Below are positions 11,501 to 23,500 of a DNA stretch of 30,628 nucleotides, piece by piece. Source of the DNA: Mnemiopsis leidyi. Taxonomy: Eukaryota; Ctenophora; Tentaculata; Lobata; Bolinopsidae. The stretch is from assembly GCA_000226015.1 (NCBI GenBank), contig JH153014.1:131038-161665 (forward strand), in the 5' to 3' direction. The notes below the pieces were generated by a model. That model was not told where the DNA came from. It did not search any database and saw only the letters and a list, made by a program, of their open reading frames with translations. Position 1 is the first letter of the stretch. Each line of letters begins with the position of its first letter. The position numbers were made by a program, and so were the translations under genes.

Positions 11501-14500
11501 GAATCTGAAGAAAAGAGGGAAGATTTCTCATTATGAGAGGGTAAAATGAGGCTAACAAAAAAGTCGCAAATTTTTCGTTGTTATTGCTTATAAATAAGAA
11601 TTATGTGCTGACCCTGTCGTAAATACCTCCTCAGTTCACTATTGCTGCACCCTGGTCATCCGACCCCCGAATGTTAGGCATTTTAAGGAGGTATTAAAGT
11701 GAGGCTAACTGATAGAGAGGNNNNNNNNNNNTCGATTATGTGTCAATAGATTACTTAGATGATAGACTATCGATTGATGTTTATTACTGACACATGGCCG
11801 ACCATTACTGATGTTGGTAGCTGAGGATATACACAAAATAAAAATTGTTAGCCTCATTTCCCTCCTTAAAGAGGTGGTTGGCCTCAATTTGACCTCGCCA
11901 AAATGTTCTCCATCCTCAATAGTACAAAGGCTGTCAGTTTTATCCTTGTAACTTATTCGCAGTAGGTACAATGTAACTTGAAAAAACAGTGAGGTAAAAA
12001 AGTTAGCCTCAAAATTCCCTCGAAGTTTAGAGGGATCCACAGGCTAAGCTGAATGAGATAGCGGGTTGATCCCAACACTATTTTGAACCCCAAACAATTC
12101 TGTACGACAGATTACAAAATTAAGTTTTAAACTTAAACATTGGAGGTGCAGTGAATTTTTTTCCCACGGAACCCCCAAAACGCACAAATAGGGGGGTTTC
12201 TAATGACAATGATCTAATAGCTGTGTTAATTGACACTAATTTAATATTCTTCCGTACCATAAATTTTCGTATCCTTCCGTATAAATTCTTTTCGTATCCT
12301 TTCGTATTATTAATTTTCGTTTGACGAATCATAACAACTCTACAATGTATGACCATAAGATAATAAACCATACATTACATGCATGAGAGCTGTTTAATCG
12401 CAGAGAAGTATAATAAAACTAAAAATTGGGCCCAACTGTGAGCACGTAAAACGATAAAGACGGAAAGATAGGTTCAAAGTTTCTACAGTTCAACGACATA
12501 TTCTGTTACGATTCGGTATTTGATCAGGCTACAGCAGCCATAAATGGCGATCAATAATATCACTAAAACAATATGCTTCTTGTAGTTATAGCACCTATTT
12601 TTAGTCGATTGCTGAGATTTTAAAAAGCCCTTCTTATATCAAACAATGGGCTAATATCTTTTAATGCCTGTATCGTTCTGGCACGTATCGAACAATAAAA
12701 GAAATAACTTTGATAGTTGCATAAGATCCGTGAAAGTCTTTGTGGCTAATTGTGGCACGAGTTCCTCGCCGTAAATTGGAGGTATATTTGTCTACAAATG
12801 AACTTCAGGGAAAGGGAAAGCCAAATAATGATTACCGCTGGAGTCGATAAAAGCAAATCGAAAGGAGACCCTTGGACCTTGATAAGGCAGCGATTTTTTG
12901 TGGTTCGATCATTTAAACCGATGATTTGTTTAATGCAGCTCGCCCGCTGAGACAGCTCAGGAAACTATTCAGCCGTGAAATATTGTCATATTATGACAAA
13001 CTAGAAATTCTCCTGGTACACTTTCATTGTTTGAGGCATCCCCAAAGAATTACAACTTAATGAAATGACGTTACGAAGTTATATAATCATGATGTTGAAG
13101 ATTCGTATTGAACGACTTGTGGCTGTGCGAACTTGATATAGCAAAGGAAAGATTTCGGATTATCAAGATTTAAAAGAGGATGAAAACCCAACACTGCAAA
13201 CGCAGTAAATCAAAATCTGTTTATGTAAGGACAAACGGTGCATCAAGCCTGCTATCTAGCTCGTGTTACGATGTTTTAATAATGTCTCCTTCAAACAAGC
13301 AAAATATCATGCACAGGATGGATCTGTTAAACGTCATGTGTAAACAATGAGTTGCAGTTCAACCAAATATGGAAATTCCGATTTTTGTGGTTAAAAAAAG
13401 GTAAAAAATCAAAAAGCTCACTCAAGGCTTTGAGCTTAAGATTATTACCTCATAAAGCAATAAAGGAGAAAAATTTCGATTTTCGAAGCTTGTCACTCCA
13501 TTTTCCGACAATGACTAAAACGACAAATCGCAATTCGTTAACCGTTAATAAGGCGAGTGAGGAACAAAAAGCCAATAAAACGGAGATCGTTAAAAGTTGC
13601 ATACCTCCATTGAAATGTCGGGAAGGAAGGGTAGGTGGAGGACCTTCGGGAAACACTCCATTGGCGGGTGTCCCTTTCAACTCGAAATCTGAAGTGGAAG
13701 TTTTATTTGACAGACGATATCGAAGGGTATTTGATAACCAGACACCTCCCCCTTAGGTTAGAGAGAGTATGCTGTTCTGGACAGATCTTTCAATGTTTCT
13801 AGGGAACCGCAATCATCTCTCTAATATTCTGGTTGACAGGTTCTTACGTTAAGTCGTTGAATGACTTTACGCGTCGATAAAGAAATCATTATAAATTTTA
13901 AATTTTGCTATGGCGCCTTCACCAAGCAATCAGACTTCGATACATCAAGCTTGATACATAACCAGGTTAACCAAGAACATTTTGTCATACTTCAACTCAT
14001 TTTCAACTCATACAATTTACTACTAGTAACTACAATATATCATCATTATTACTGTAAATTATAACTGTAAATATAACTGTAAATATACACAACCGAAAAA
14101 CCATATTAACTTACTGTAAACTACAAGTTACTACACTATATCACTATAACTGTAAATATACACAACCATATTAACTCACTGTAAGCACGAGGTGGGAGAG
14201 GAGGCGGCGGAGCGGGTACATTCGGCAACAACCTCAAACTGTACAGCTGGGAGAAGGTTAGGCGGTTTTTGGGCGGTAACGGCGGCGGCTCGTCCGGTTC
14301 CTCCTCCTCGAGGCCGCTGTCGGCGTCACTTTCACTTTCACTTTCACTATCGTCCGTGTAGTGGGAGCTGGAGGAGCGGTGTGAAGTAACGCTTCCCTCC
14401 ACCTGGGGAGAATAGATTGCGATATTAGAAGACTTAGAGTGCGATATCACGTGATAGTTTTAAAGTAAGGGCAATATCATAATTGTGGTTGTATTTAAGG

Positions 14501-17500
14501 GGGAAACAATGGTGTTGATTCAGATCGCACCACAACTTCATATACTATAACACTCAACTTACCCAGATGCCAGTGTCCCTGCTAACGCTGTAACTGAGCT
14601 GTCTTGAAGGGACGGGAGGGGGTGTGGGGGTGCCTGCCCCAGAGTATAACTGGGGCGCGGAATTAAAGTCGGTAAGGAAACTTCGGTCCAGGGATGAAGA
14701 CATGGAGGAACCCCTACTGTCTGAAGTACCTGTGGTGGTTAAGGTGTTGTTAAGGCTTATTTGGTGGATGGAGCAGGGACTGAGGAGGGGGTTATGTACT
14801 TACTAAATCTGTTTATGTGATTTTATGAGACTTATAGATCAGCTGGGGTGAACTGGATTCGTACCTTGTTTCTCAGTTTTTTGTTTGGCTGTTTGTTTCA
14901 TGAAATCTTATCTATAGTCCTATGAAGGACTATAGTAATCCCCTTTGAGTGAAAGAAAATTAAAAAACGATTATAAGATTATTTATCTAGCATATCGATT
15001 ACAAAATCATGATACCATTATTGCAAATATCGTTTGTTTCAAGAATGCCAGCGAGCTATCTTAATCCCACATTTTTTATGTACTTTTTTATTCTTCTGCC
15101 ATTTTTGCATTATCTAGTAACTTACCCTAGAGATGGGAGATTTAGATATCATGCCCCCATAATTTTCGAAATTGTTCAGAGCATTATGCGCGTTGGACCA
15201 ATTTCCGACAAGCTAGGTCGGTTTAGAGCAGAACAACTGATTTTATCACAATGTTATCGAATACTCTATATACTTTGGTATTTCTTGTGGACAATTAAAT
15301 ACCAAAAGTTTGAAATCATTACGGCTCGGTGGAGTGTGGCATTGTAAATATCGTCCTTTCGTAGTGAAAAGGTCAGAGTAAGCACTTACTCTTAGAGTAA
15401 ACCTCAAATTATCTGATAGCTTTCATCTCAGTAACGTAAACTCGTCCAACTTAATTAAGGCATGCTGGATCAATTTCCGTGTTAAAGCAAAGCGGCAGCC
15501 TAATTAGTGTTTCACGGTCGTGAGTACATCAACTTAAAAACCTCAAACGAAGAGTTATCAGGAACGCCTTATTCTTAAACCATTATTGATTTATACTTGG
15601 CTTGTTTATGGCCCAACCAATAAATGATAATTACAGCAATTGTATGATGATAACGCTTCCCTTCACCGTAGCAGTTCTCTGATACCTACAACAAGCAGCT
15701 GCACTTAGCAAGCTTTGCTGATCATATTCTCATTGAGATTAGGAGCGATATATCTGTCTTAGCCACAATGCTTATATTCTGGAAATTCCTATTTGCTGAG
15801 GACCTTAACCTCTACGAAAAAGATCCAACAGATCCAGTCAACAACGCCTCGGAGATCGTTCCCTACACCCCTTCCTCTGGAGACGAAGCCGTCAACTACA
15901 TCCTAGGTACATTCTTCATCCTTCCCTGGATCAGTTCGACATTCCTGAACCCTCTTCTGTTCTGGTACTTCGGTAAAACAGCTACTAAAGCAAGCTACCT
16001 TTTCCGATGTTTGACTATTACGGACTTCTTTACGGATCTCTGGACTCCATTAGTCTACACCTATTTGATGCTGAGTCCCAAGGTGATCGCCTCCTCTACC
16101 AAGACTCTGAGATATACCCGCACTTGGACCTGTCTGATTGGTTGTTTTTCTCAGATTATCGGATTTCTCCTGGCAGCAACTCGAGCTTTTAAGATAGTGT
16201 TTCCCTTTGCCAACCTCAAGCAGATGTACGTCAAGATGTATCTTGGCGGCTACTTTTTTTACATGATCCTCAACAATGGCACGTATTTCGTAATTGCAGA
16301 GTTTTTTGGAGAAAAGGAATGGCAGAGAAAAATGCTCAAGCTCGGATTGGACTTGTGTTTCTGGGCGAACTTTGCCCACTGCTGTGTCGGAGTTTTTATC
16401 TCTGTCTTTACTGTCCTCTACCTTTACTTTTCTACCAGGTTTGGTTTTTGAAAATCAAGAAAAAATCGTTTCCGCATTAGTTAATTCCTCTTTATATTCA
16501 ATAGAATTCCCTATAAGACATAACATAATGCCATAACATTATGATATAAATTCTAACTGCTCAGGAAGAACCCGATAGAGAAGAGTGCCAAGTACATGGC
16601 CAGCTGCATAACCATCCTTCTCATCAACATTCCCTACTTCATCTCCGTCACCAGCATCATCCTGGTCTGGTGGATCTTACCCGACCAGATATCCTTCCAC
16701 GAGATCATCTTCGCCTGGATCCCCATCATCACATCAGGTCTAAACCCCCTCATCATTCTATCCCGGAAAAGTGATGCTAGAAGAGCCATTCTGGAGCTGA
16801 TCAACAACAGTTGGTCTGCTCGGAAGTATGGAGTGGACAGCATCCACTCCAACACTCAGTCGTCCCAACTCCAGAGTTCCAAATCTCCGCCAACCCCGAA
16901 TCCTGTGAGGAGCAATGACCAGCATGACACTGTTATTGCAAACAAGATAGCTGGAGCATCAGATGTTTGAGATCAGAGAATTTTTAGAGAGAACTAATGA
17001 TACAATGCGCCGATGCGGTCGTCTAGCCAACATTGAAACATTGAAAAATGTAAAAACAAGAATTAAGTAGTGATGTAGTGTCAAGTGCTGTAGTGTCAAG
17101 TGTTGTATTTCTTTTTTGTAACAAAGACAGTGACTTTTGAGGACGCAAGGACTTGAGGACTGAAATCTATCAAACGTGACCCAAATTTCACGAAGAATGA
17201 TAATTTACAGATTAAATGATTAAATGCTGACTATGATCCTTGTCAAACTGAAATGCATATTACAGCCCCTCCACACTACTGCACCTTTTTAATTGTACTG
17301 ATCGCAAATTACGGCTGTCTTAATTTTATTTACTGCTACACGCTTAACAATTGTAGATATACAAATTTAAATTTATCGTGAGCAGTCAAGAAGTAATTTA
17401 CCGGACTCAAAATCAAAATTACAGAAATTTCCCTAAATCGCTTCGCTGATGTTTATAGTTTCTTGTAGATGCCTCCAGGTGCTAGACTAGAATTTCGATA

Positions 17501-20500
17501 GTGGACTAGATTCCCGACTTCCGTATAATTTCTCAGTATTCCAACAGAGTCTGGGTTTCAGCTCGATACATCTTACTATGAACTACATTTCTTAGAATTC
17601 ATAATCCTTAACTCTACCCAGAATGTCTGTCCGCCGACTGTCTGATTAAATATTCTAGCATATGCAATATGCATTTTGACCATTGTCACAAGTTAGGAAT
17701 GAAACACAAAATACGACTGAAATAGTTTATATTTCTTACCGTTGAAGTCAGCGAAGTGACCGCTGGTGCAGTAGGTGTGGGATTCAAAGAGAGCGAGATT
17801 GCTGAACTCCCCACTGATATTACTGTTCTGAGAACCAAATCTAGGCGGCAGAGAAGGCCTGCGGGGGTGTTAGTAAAGACGGTTATGCTCATGGAAACTT
17901 TGGTTTGGAATGCACCATGCCGGGGGTTTAAATAACTTTCAATAAATGCGTGGGTTGCAAGAAATTAATACTCGATTTCTTTTCCTTTTTTCTCCCAATA
18001 ATTATTTCGTTTTTTAACAGAGACGGCTAAGTTCTTCTAAATCTGTAATAACTAAAAACCCCACCCTTTGACGCGAGGTGGAAGAGGAGGTGGTGGAGCT
18101 CCGTGTTTTCTATCTAGACTCGACTTTTTGCGGAGCATGGAGGGGGCGGGCGGTGGAAGAGGCGGTGGAGTGTCCTCGCTAAGGAGAGAGGGGTGTGGGG
18201 GAGGCAGCTCGATAGTCTCGTCTTCGGGTATACTGTCTGACGATACTGAGGAGAAAATTTGTTTATTGAAAACGTGGTTCAGTTTTTACAGATATGGTAA
18301 GATTAGAGTTGAGCACTAATCCGTGTTACGAATGTTCGTTTTTACTAGATCAAACTTTTAATTAAAAGTTAAACCCGGTCAAGGTTAAAGAAATATAGGT
18401 CGGTAAAATTAATCACCGCCGAAGAAAATATAGCAGATATTTTAAATTGGTATTTAACTCGAGGTCGCAGCAGGTACAGTTAGTACAAAGATTTAGGAAG
18501 CGGTTATAAGTTAGTACAAACTACAAAGATTTAGGAAGCGGTTATGGCAGGAGTCTCTTTACTGCACCACATAACCGGACATCTTTAAGTTTAAAATATT
18601 CACATAATACACTGCCTTGCCTCAGGACTGAACTTACGGATAGAATGACGATGACTGAAAGGAGACCACCCAGCAGGCAGGGAATCGTTGTACGACTCGG
18701 AGGATTGTGAGCTGTAGTTACTCATACTGTACCTCACTCGGTTGCCCTGGAAATGTTTGAAAGTTAGGTTTTTGTAGATAAAGTGGTCAGGTTTTATTGA
18801 GACGCCTGCTTTTTGAAACTATGAATTTTAGAATTAACACCAAGGTCGTCCTTTACACATCAAGAAAAATGTCCCATTGCCCGAAATTTCATGTTAATTA
18901 TTGAAGTTTAAACCGTATCCCAGGGTTTTTGCAATTCCGTAACTCAACAAATTTGTTTAAACATGGTTAAAACCTAAGATAAGATGGTCGTTGACGGAGC
19001 CTCATTAACAAGTACTTTAGAACCGACACAAAAGTCAATATTTAACGATATAATTCCAAGTTCAACCACTCATGTACTATGAACATCGTCACATTGCATA
19101 AACTATAACGAAAAAATTGACAAAATTCTTAAAGCTTAGACAAAACGACAAGGCATTGGGCAAGGAGAACTTGAAATTGAACTTAAATTCTTGAACTAAA
19201 CTAGACGAGAAAAACAAAAAGACTGATTTACAAACCTGAAACAGAGAAAAGTTCTCGTTCGGAGGTAAAGAACCGTGTCCTGAGCTCTGAGACTGCAGTT
19301 CGTCAAGTTCGTGGGGCAGGTGCAGTCCCCTGAAATTGTTCTTGTACTGATCTGCAAATCTTAGGAAGTCCCGTCTCCGGAACTTGGCAAAGTAGACCGA
19401 CCGTGACATAAACTCTCGTATCTCGCATAGAGGAGCAGGACGTGTGTCCAACACCATGACAACAGAAAACGGGCAGAAACTTGTCGGAATAAAATGTGGT
19501 AGGGTCAGGGTTTTGGCCATCTAAATACAGGCCAAATACAAATGACGAGCAGATCGCCATTTCAGCTTACCTTGAGTCTTGGTGGTAGTTCTGTAGACAA
19601 ATGGACATCATTTTCTGAAAATAGATAGCTGATCAGCTGAAGAGTCTGGTTTAGTCTACTGAACGAGAACAGTACACACTACGTACCAACTATACACAAC
19701 ACACAGCATATCAAGTCACGTGACATGATAGGATTACTACGTCAGAGAGCTGTCTAGGGACCCAACTACCTCACACATACATCATGGAGTGTCCCACTGT
19801 GATTTGTCTTCCTGTTTGTACGAAAATAGTCGTGAAGAGAAGGCCTAATGGAGTGACCCTGGTGTAGTGTGGGAGGGCACGGATATTATCCGGACCTCGT
19901 GATGATCTATTGCTAAATATGGACATTGTCATGGGTGTGGGTGGAGTATCAATAGTAGGCCTGGAATTTGAGGAATGCTTGCTTGTCGTTTCCGTGAAGG
20001 TAAGAATTTGACGCGGTGTGTAACGGTTATAGTTATACAGTGTTCAAGAAGATGGCGGTTTCGAATTAACAATGACTTTTAAACTAAGAATTTTAAATAA
20101 AACATAATTCGAGGGGAAAACTAAAGAAATGCTGTAAAATTGGTAAATAAGTAACAGTAGGCAAAAGTCATGCGAATAGTGATACTTTTTGACAGGTCAA
20201 AGTACAAGCGAACCAATCAACAAGAATCACCGTGCACGTGCACAATTAATTTGTTACTTTTATGTCACGTGTTCGCATTAAATCGTCATTCCATGGCTTC
20301 CCACTTAAATTGCCGCAGAAAAACGGCACCACAACCCACCCGCACTGTGCACAGGGCACTTTTAATTTCGTAAACCCAGTTGATGAAATTTCCAAAACTT
20401 GAGAAAATGAGAACATCACAATTCACGGTAAACTAAACTGCCCTGTAATAGGCCATCAACGACCAGTGGTTAATGTAATTGGAATGTTGCGTCAGAAAAT

Positions 20501-23500
20501 TGAACAAATAAGTTCAAGAACCGTGTAAATAAGGTAAAAAACCAGGTTGAACTTCGAGTGAAAGATGCCACTGTATCTGGTGATTTGTTAAACTTAACCG
20601 ACAACAAAGCCAGATCTGGACTACAAAAACAGGCCCGAAAACAGGCTCTAACTTTGACATCAAGACACGACCTCCAGACACTTAGCTTCGTCGGACGAGG
20701 CTTCATTAACAAGGAGCTTTAAACACCAGCAACTAACTTTACACAGCAAAATAACTTTATCCACCTTAAACAGCTGCTCACACAAGACGCTTCAAGCTCT
20801 AAAAGATGGGATAAATAAACTTGAAACTACCAGCCGCTTCTAAGAGAGGTAAACTAGGAAGATTACACGCCTCTGTACGTGTGTTTTAGTAGGCGGAACA
20901 CAAACAAACCCACATAGACGTGACTTTCTATATGTCCGTTACGTTTAACACTGTTTAGAACAGTCTGGAAGAGAGAAAACGTCTGTGTGGCTACACAACG
21001 ACAAATGGGGAGAAGAAGAGGACGACAAGGCACTGCTGATAAAGGTTCTGTTAAAAGGAACAAGGTTCGGCCGTGATAAAACTCTCCTGCCTGCCACCTG
21101 GAATTAGCGTAATGTGACACCGATAAAAATGAAAATTCTGACGCGGAGGTCTGATAAATTATCATTTGGTTTATGTGGGAGTTGTACGGGAGTCTCGAGG
21201 TTGGAGGGAAGAGACTGACAGTTCTTGTACCAGCCTCGATAATTTAATCATGAAGTTGCACCGAACTGCTTGTTATCAATCATTAAGGGCACGAGCCTTG
21301 GATTGCAGGAAATATCGTGTCGACAAAAATATCAGAGGTAAAGTTCTCAGAAATGTCTACCGACTAGAAGGAATTTTATAAATGTTAGCTTGGCCCTAAA
21401 TCTTCACACCTAGTAACCTGTGATAATTGTTCAAAGGTAATCCTAGGGATTGCTGATCGCTTAACGGCTCACAAAACCAGACAACTGATGATAATGCTAA
21501 ATGGTTGCCCAATCTTTCTGGACGGTGTGGTATGCTCGCCACACCTTTCTAACCGATGTTTTTGTCTTGAACCACAATGCTCTGAAACCACAACACCACG
21601 TTAGAGCTAGACTATTTAATTGTGTATCAAGATAATTTATACCTAGACAATGTTACATTTCCCACAGCGTTTACCTGCAATGTTGATTTAGTAAAACCAG
21701 CACAAACCCACAATGTCGACGCTGCTGATGGAAAGTGTCAAACAAAACCCAAGGCTGTGTTACTGCGATAAGCGCTCTACTATGAAAGAAAATTCCCTGG
21801 TACACACATGAGGGTGGGGAAGTGTTCATGTCCAGGAAGAATTTCTGCCAATGGGTCAAACAGCCCCAACCTCCGCAGAGCCGCTAAGAAACCGCATAAC
21901 AACCGCCTAAGAATCGGATAAGGACCGCCTGAGGACCACAAAAATTAACTTGTTTGTTGATGATTGTAACCTATTTATGACCGCATTAAATTCTCCAGAA
22001 ATAAGGGGTCTTGAAAACCACCAAGAACCACTACAGAATTGCCTAAGTATTGAAACAGCTCATTGTTTGTGGAATTAAAGAGATGATTGAACCTGTGAAA
22101 GTAGGGGCTACAGTTAGGTTCTTAAACGGATCTTAGGCGGTTTTTAAAAACGGTTCTTGAGCGGTTCTTAGCCGGCTCTTGGCTGTTTACATATCCAGTG
22201 ACTCTCACCTTGCTGTCCTTAATCAGTGCGCTCGGTCTTATGTCTCTGAGGTTAACACCGAATAAAGGAAACGAATTGTTCGTATAAGTATGTGTTCAAA
22301 AGCATAAGATAATGATAACCCGTGCATGGAAGTTAAACCAAATGTACTCCCTACTCTATCTTTGTGAAACATAACAAGAATCATCATTAAACCGCAAAAA
22401 CTTAGCGTCAGGGATTGGCCGTCTCCGGTAAAAACAAAGTAATGATAACTGAGTTATCATACACGTCTCCAACTGAGTTATCATAACTGATAACTCCCAT
22501 CATTCTCACACCTGTTGCAGCTTCGGAATGATCAAAACCTTGTACCTATACTGTTCACTTACTGTGACCAGTCTTCTAAGTCATGTAATTTACTAATTAC
22601 TTCGCACCTGTTACGAAGATTTAGGTTTAGAGTGGCTAAGATTTAGAGCGGCAACGAAATCGACCGATATTTTGAGAAAATCCGTACGTACGCGCACGAA
22701 AACTATATTTGTGTCTTTCGCGCCTTACAGAATAAATGGAATGTAGACCTCGCAACTACTGCAAGGTTTAACATCACATTTCGACAGCAACTGTCGTACA
22801 GGGTTTTTTGTTAATTACAGAAACTTTAAAACATCCCACCACTTTTCTCTACAAAGTTACGACGGCTCAACATTCCACCCTGCTACAGAATGTGAAGACA
22901 GCCGACAGGACAAACAACAAACGAGAAGCAATTGTATTCTTTCTGAACCAAGTTGCACATTTTCTGCAACTGCTGCAGCGGTTGAAATTAAATTTAGACT
23001 GCCTAACGATATAATTAGGCCATATAAACGCAGTTACATAGTTACTAAATATACGAAATACCGAAAAAGAGGCGGAAGAAAGCAAGTTAATGACCTGTGA
23101 AATGGGTGGAATTTCTAATTCACATTCAACATTCTTTATAAAATGTCACAATGAGTTAACGTGTTAAGGGAAAGATTGGATGATATTCGATTACCCCAAT
23201 TTCCCAAATTTTTCAAAAGTTACATTCATGATCTAAGACGAACGAAAATAGACCAAGTAATTGTCACATTCTTTCTTGTACACGCAGTCTAAACTGGTTA
23301 CCGAGATAGGTCGCAATAAGATCACGGCGTGACCTAGCAATGAAAACTTGTTGACATGTAAAACTGGTTGGTACGTATTTCGAACTTCATTTTAACCAAT
23401 GATTCACATCAGAATTATTAGATCTAACCTAAGTTCAGACCACACAAACATTTGTTTAATAAAATTGCACTGAATATTGAAACATAACATTTCATATGAC

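Larger units (their letters stand above)
10597..13604. other. C3G intron containing an inverted-repeat array and an assembly gap
   Basis: No recognisable gene. It carries the GAGGCTAAC repeat array (11377-12022) around an 11-base N run, and a degenerate AT-rich tandem repeat (12243-12320). A 42-base minus-strand GT-AG interval near 12836-12877 has the right phase but unconvincing content. Confidence 0.55.

Noticed and set aside
12836-12877. 42-base minus-strand interval with fitting phases (PRVSFRFAFIDSS)
   Set aside because: Weak donor and no C3G-like content; many such intervals arise by chance in 7 kb of intron.
13352-13756. Plus-strand frame of 134 codons
   Set aside because: No ATG until mid-frame, and it overlaps the minus-strand C3G exon 13605-13688, which has matching splice sites, phases and an SH3 ligand.
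14865-14906. 42-base minus-strand interval reading FMKQTAKQKTEKQ with fitting phases
   Set aside because: The acceptor lacks a pyrimidine tract, the donor GTACGA is poor, and exons 17740 and 14563 already join in phase.
19303-19560. Minus-strand frame beginning MAICSSFVFG
   Set aside because: Overlaps C3G exon 19236-19520 in another frame, reaches a stop inside it and cannot join the next exon.
21671-21859. Minus-strand frame with acceptor-like and donor-like borders
   Set aside because: Phases do not fit C3G and the peptide has no recognisable feature.
22209-22245. 37-base minus-strand interval with AACCTCAG acceptor and GTGAGA donor, reading DIRPSALIKDSK
   Set aside because: Splice sites are good, but phases (2 in, 0 out) do not fit between exons 24705 and 19781 without another unseen exon.
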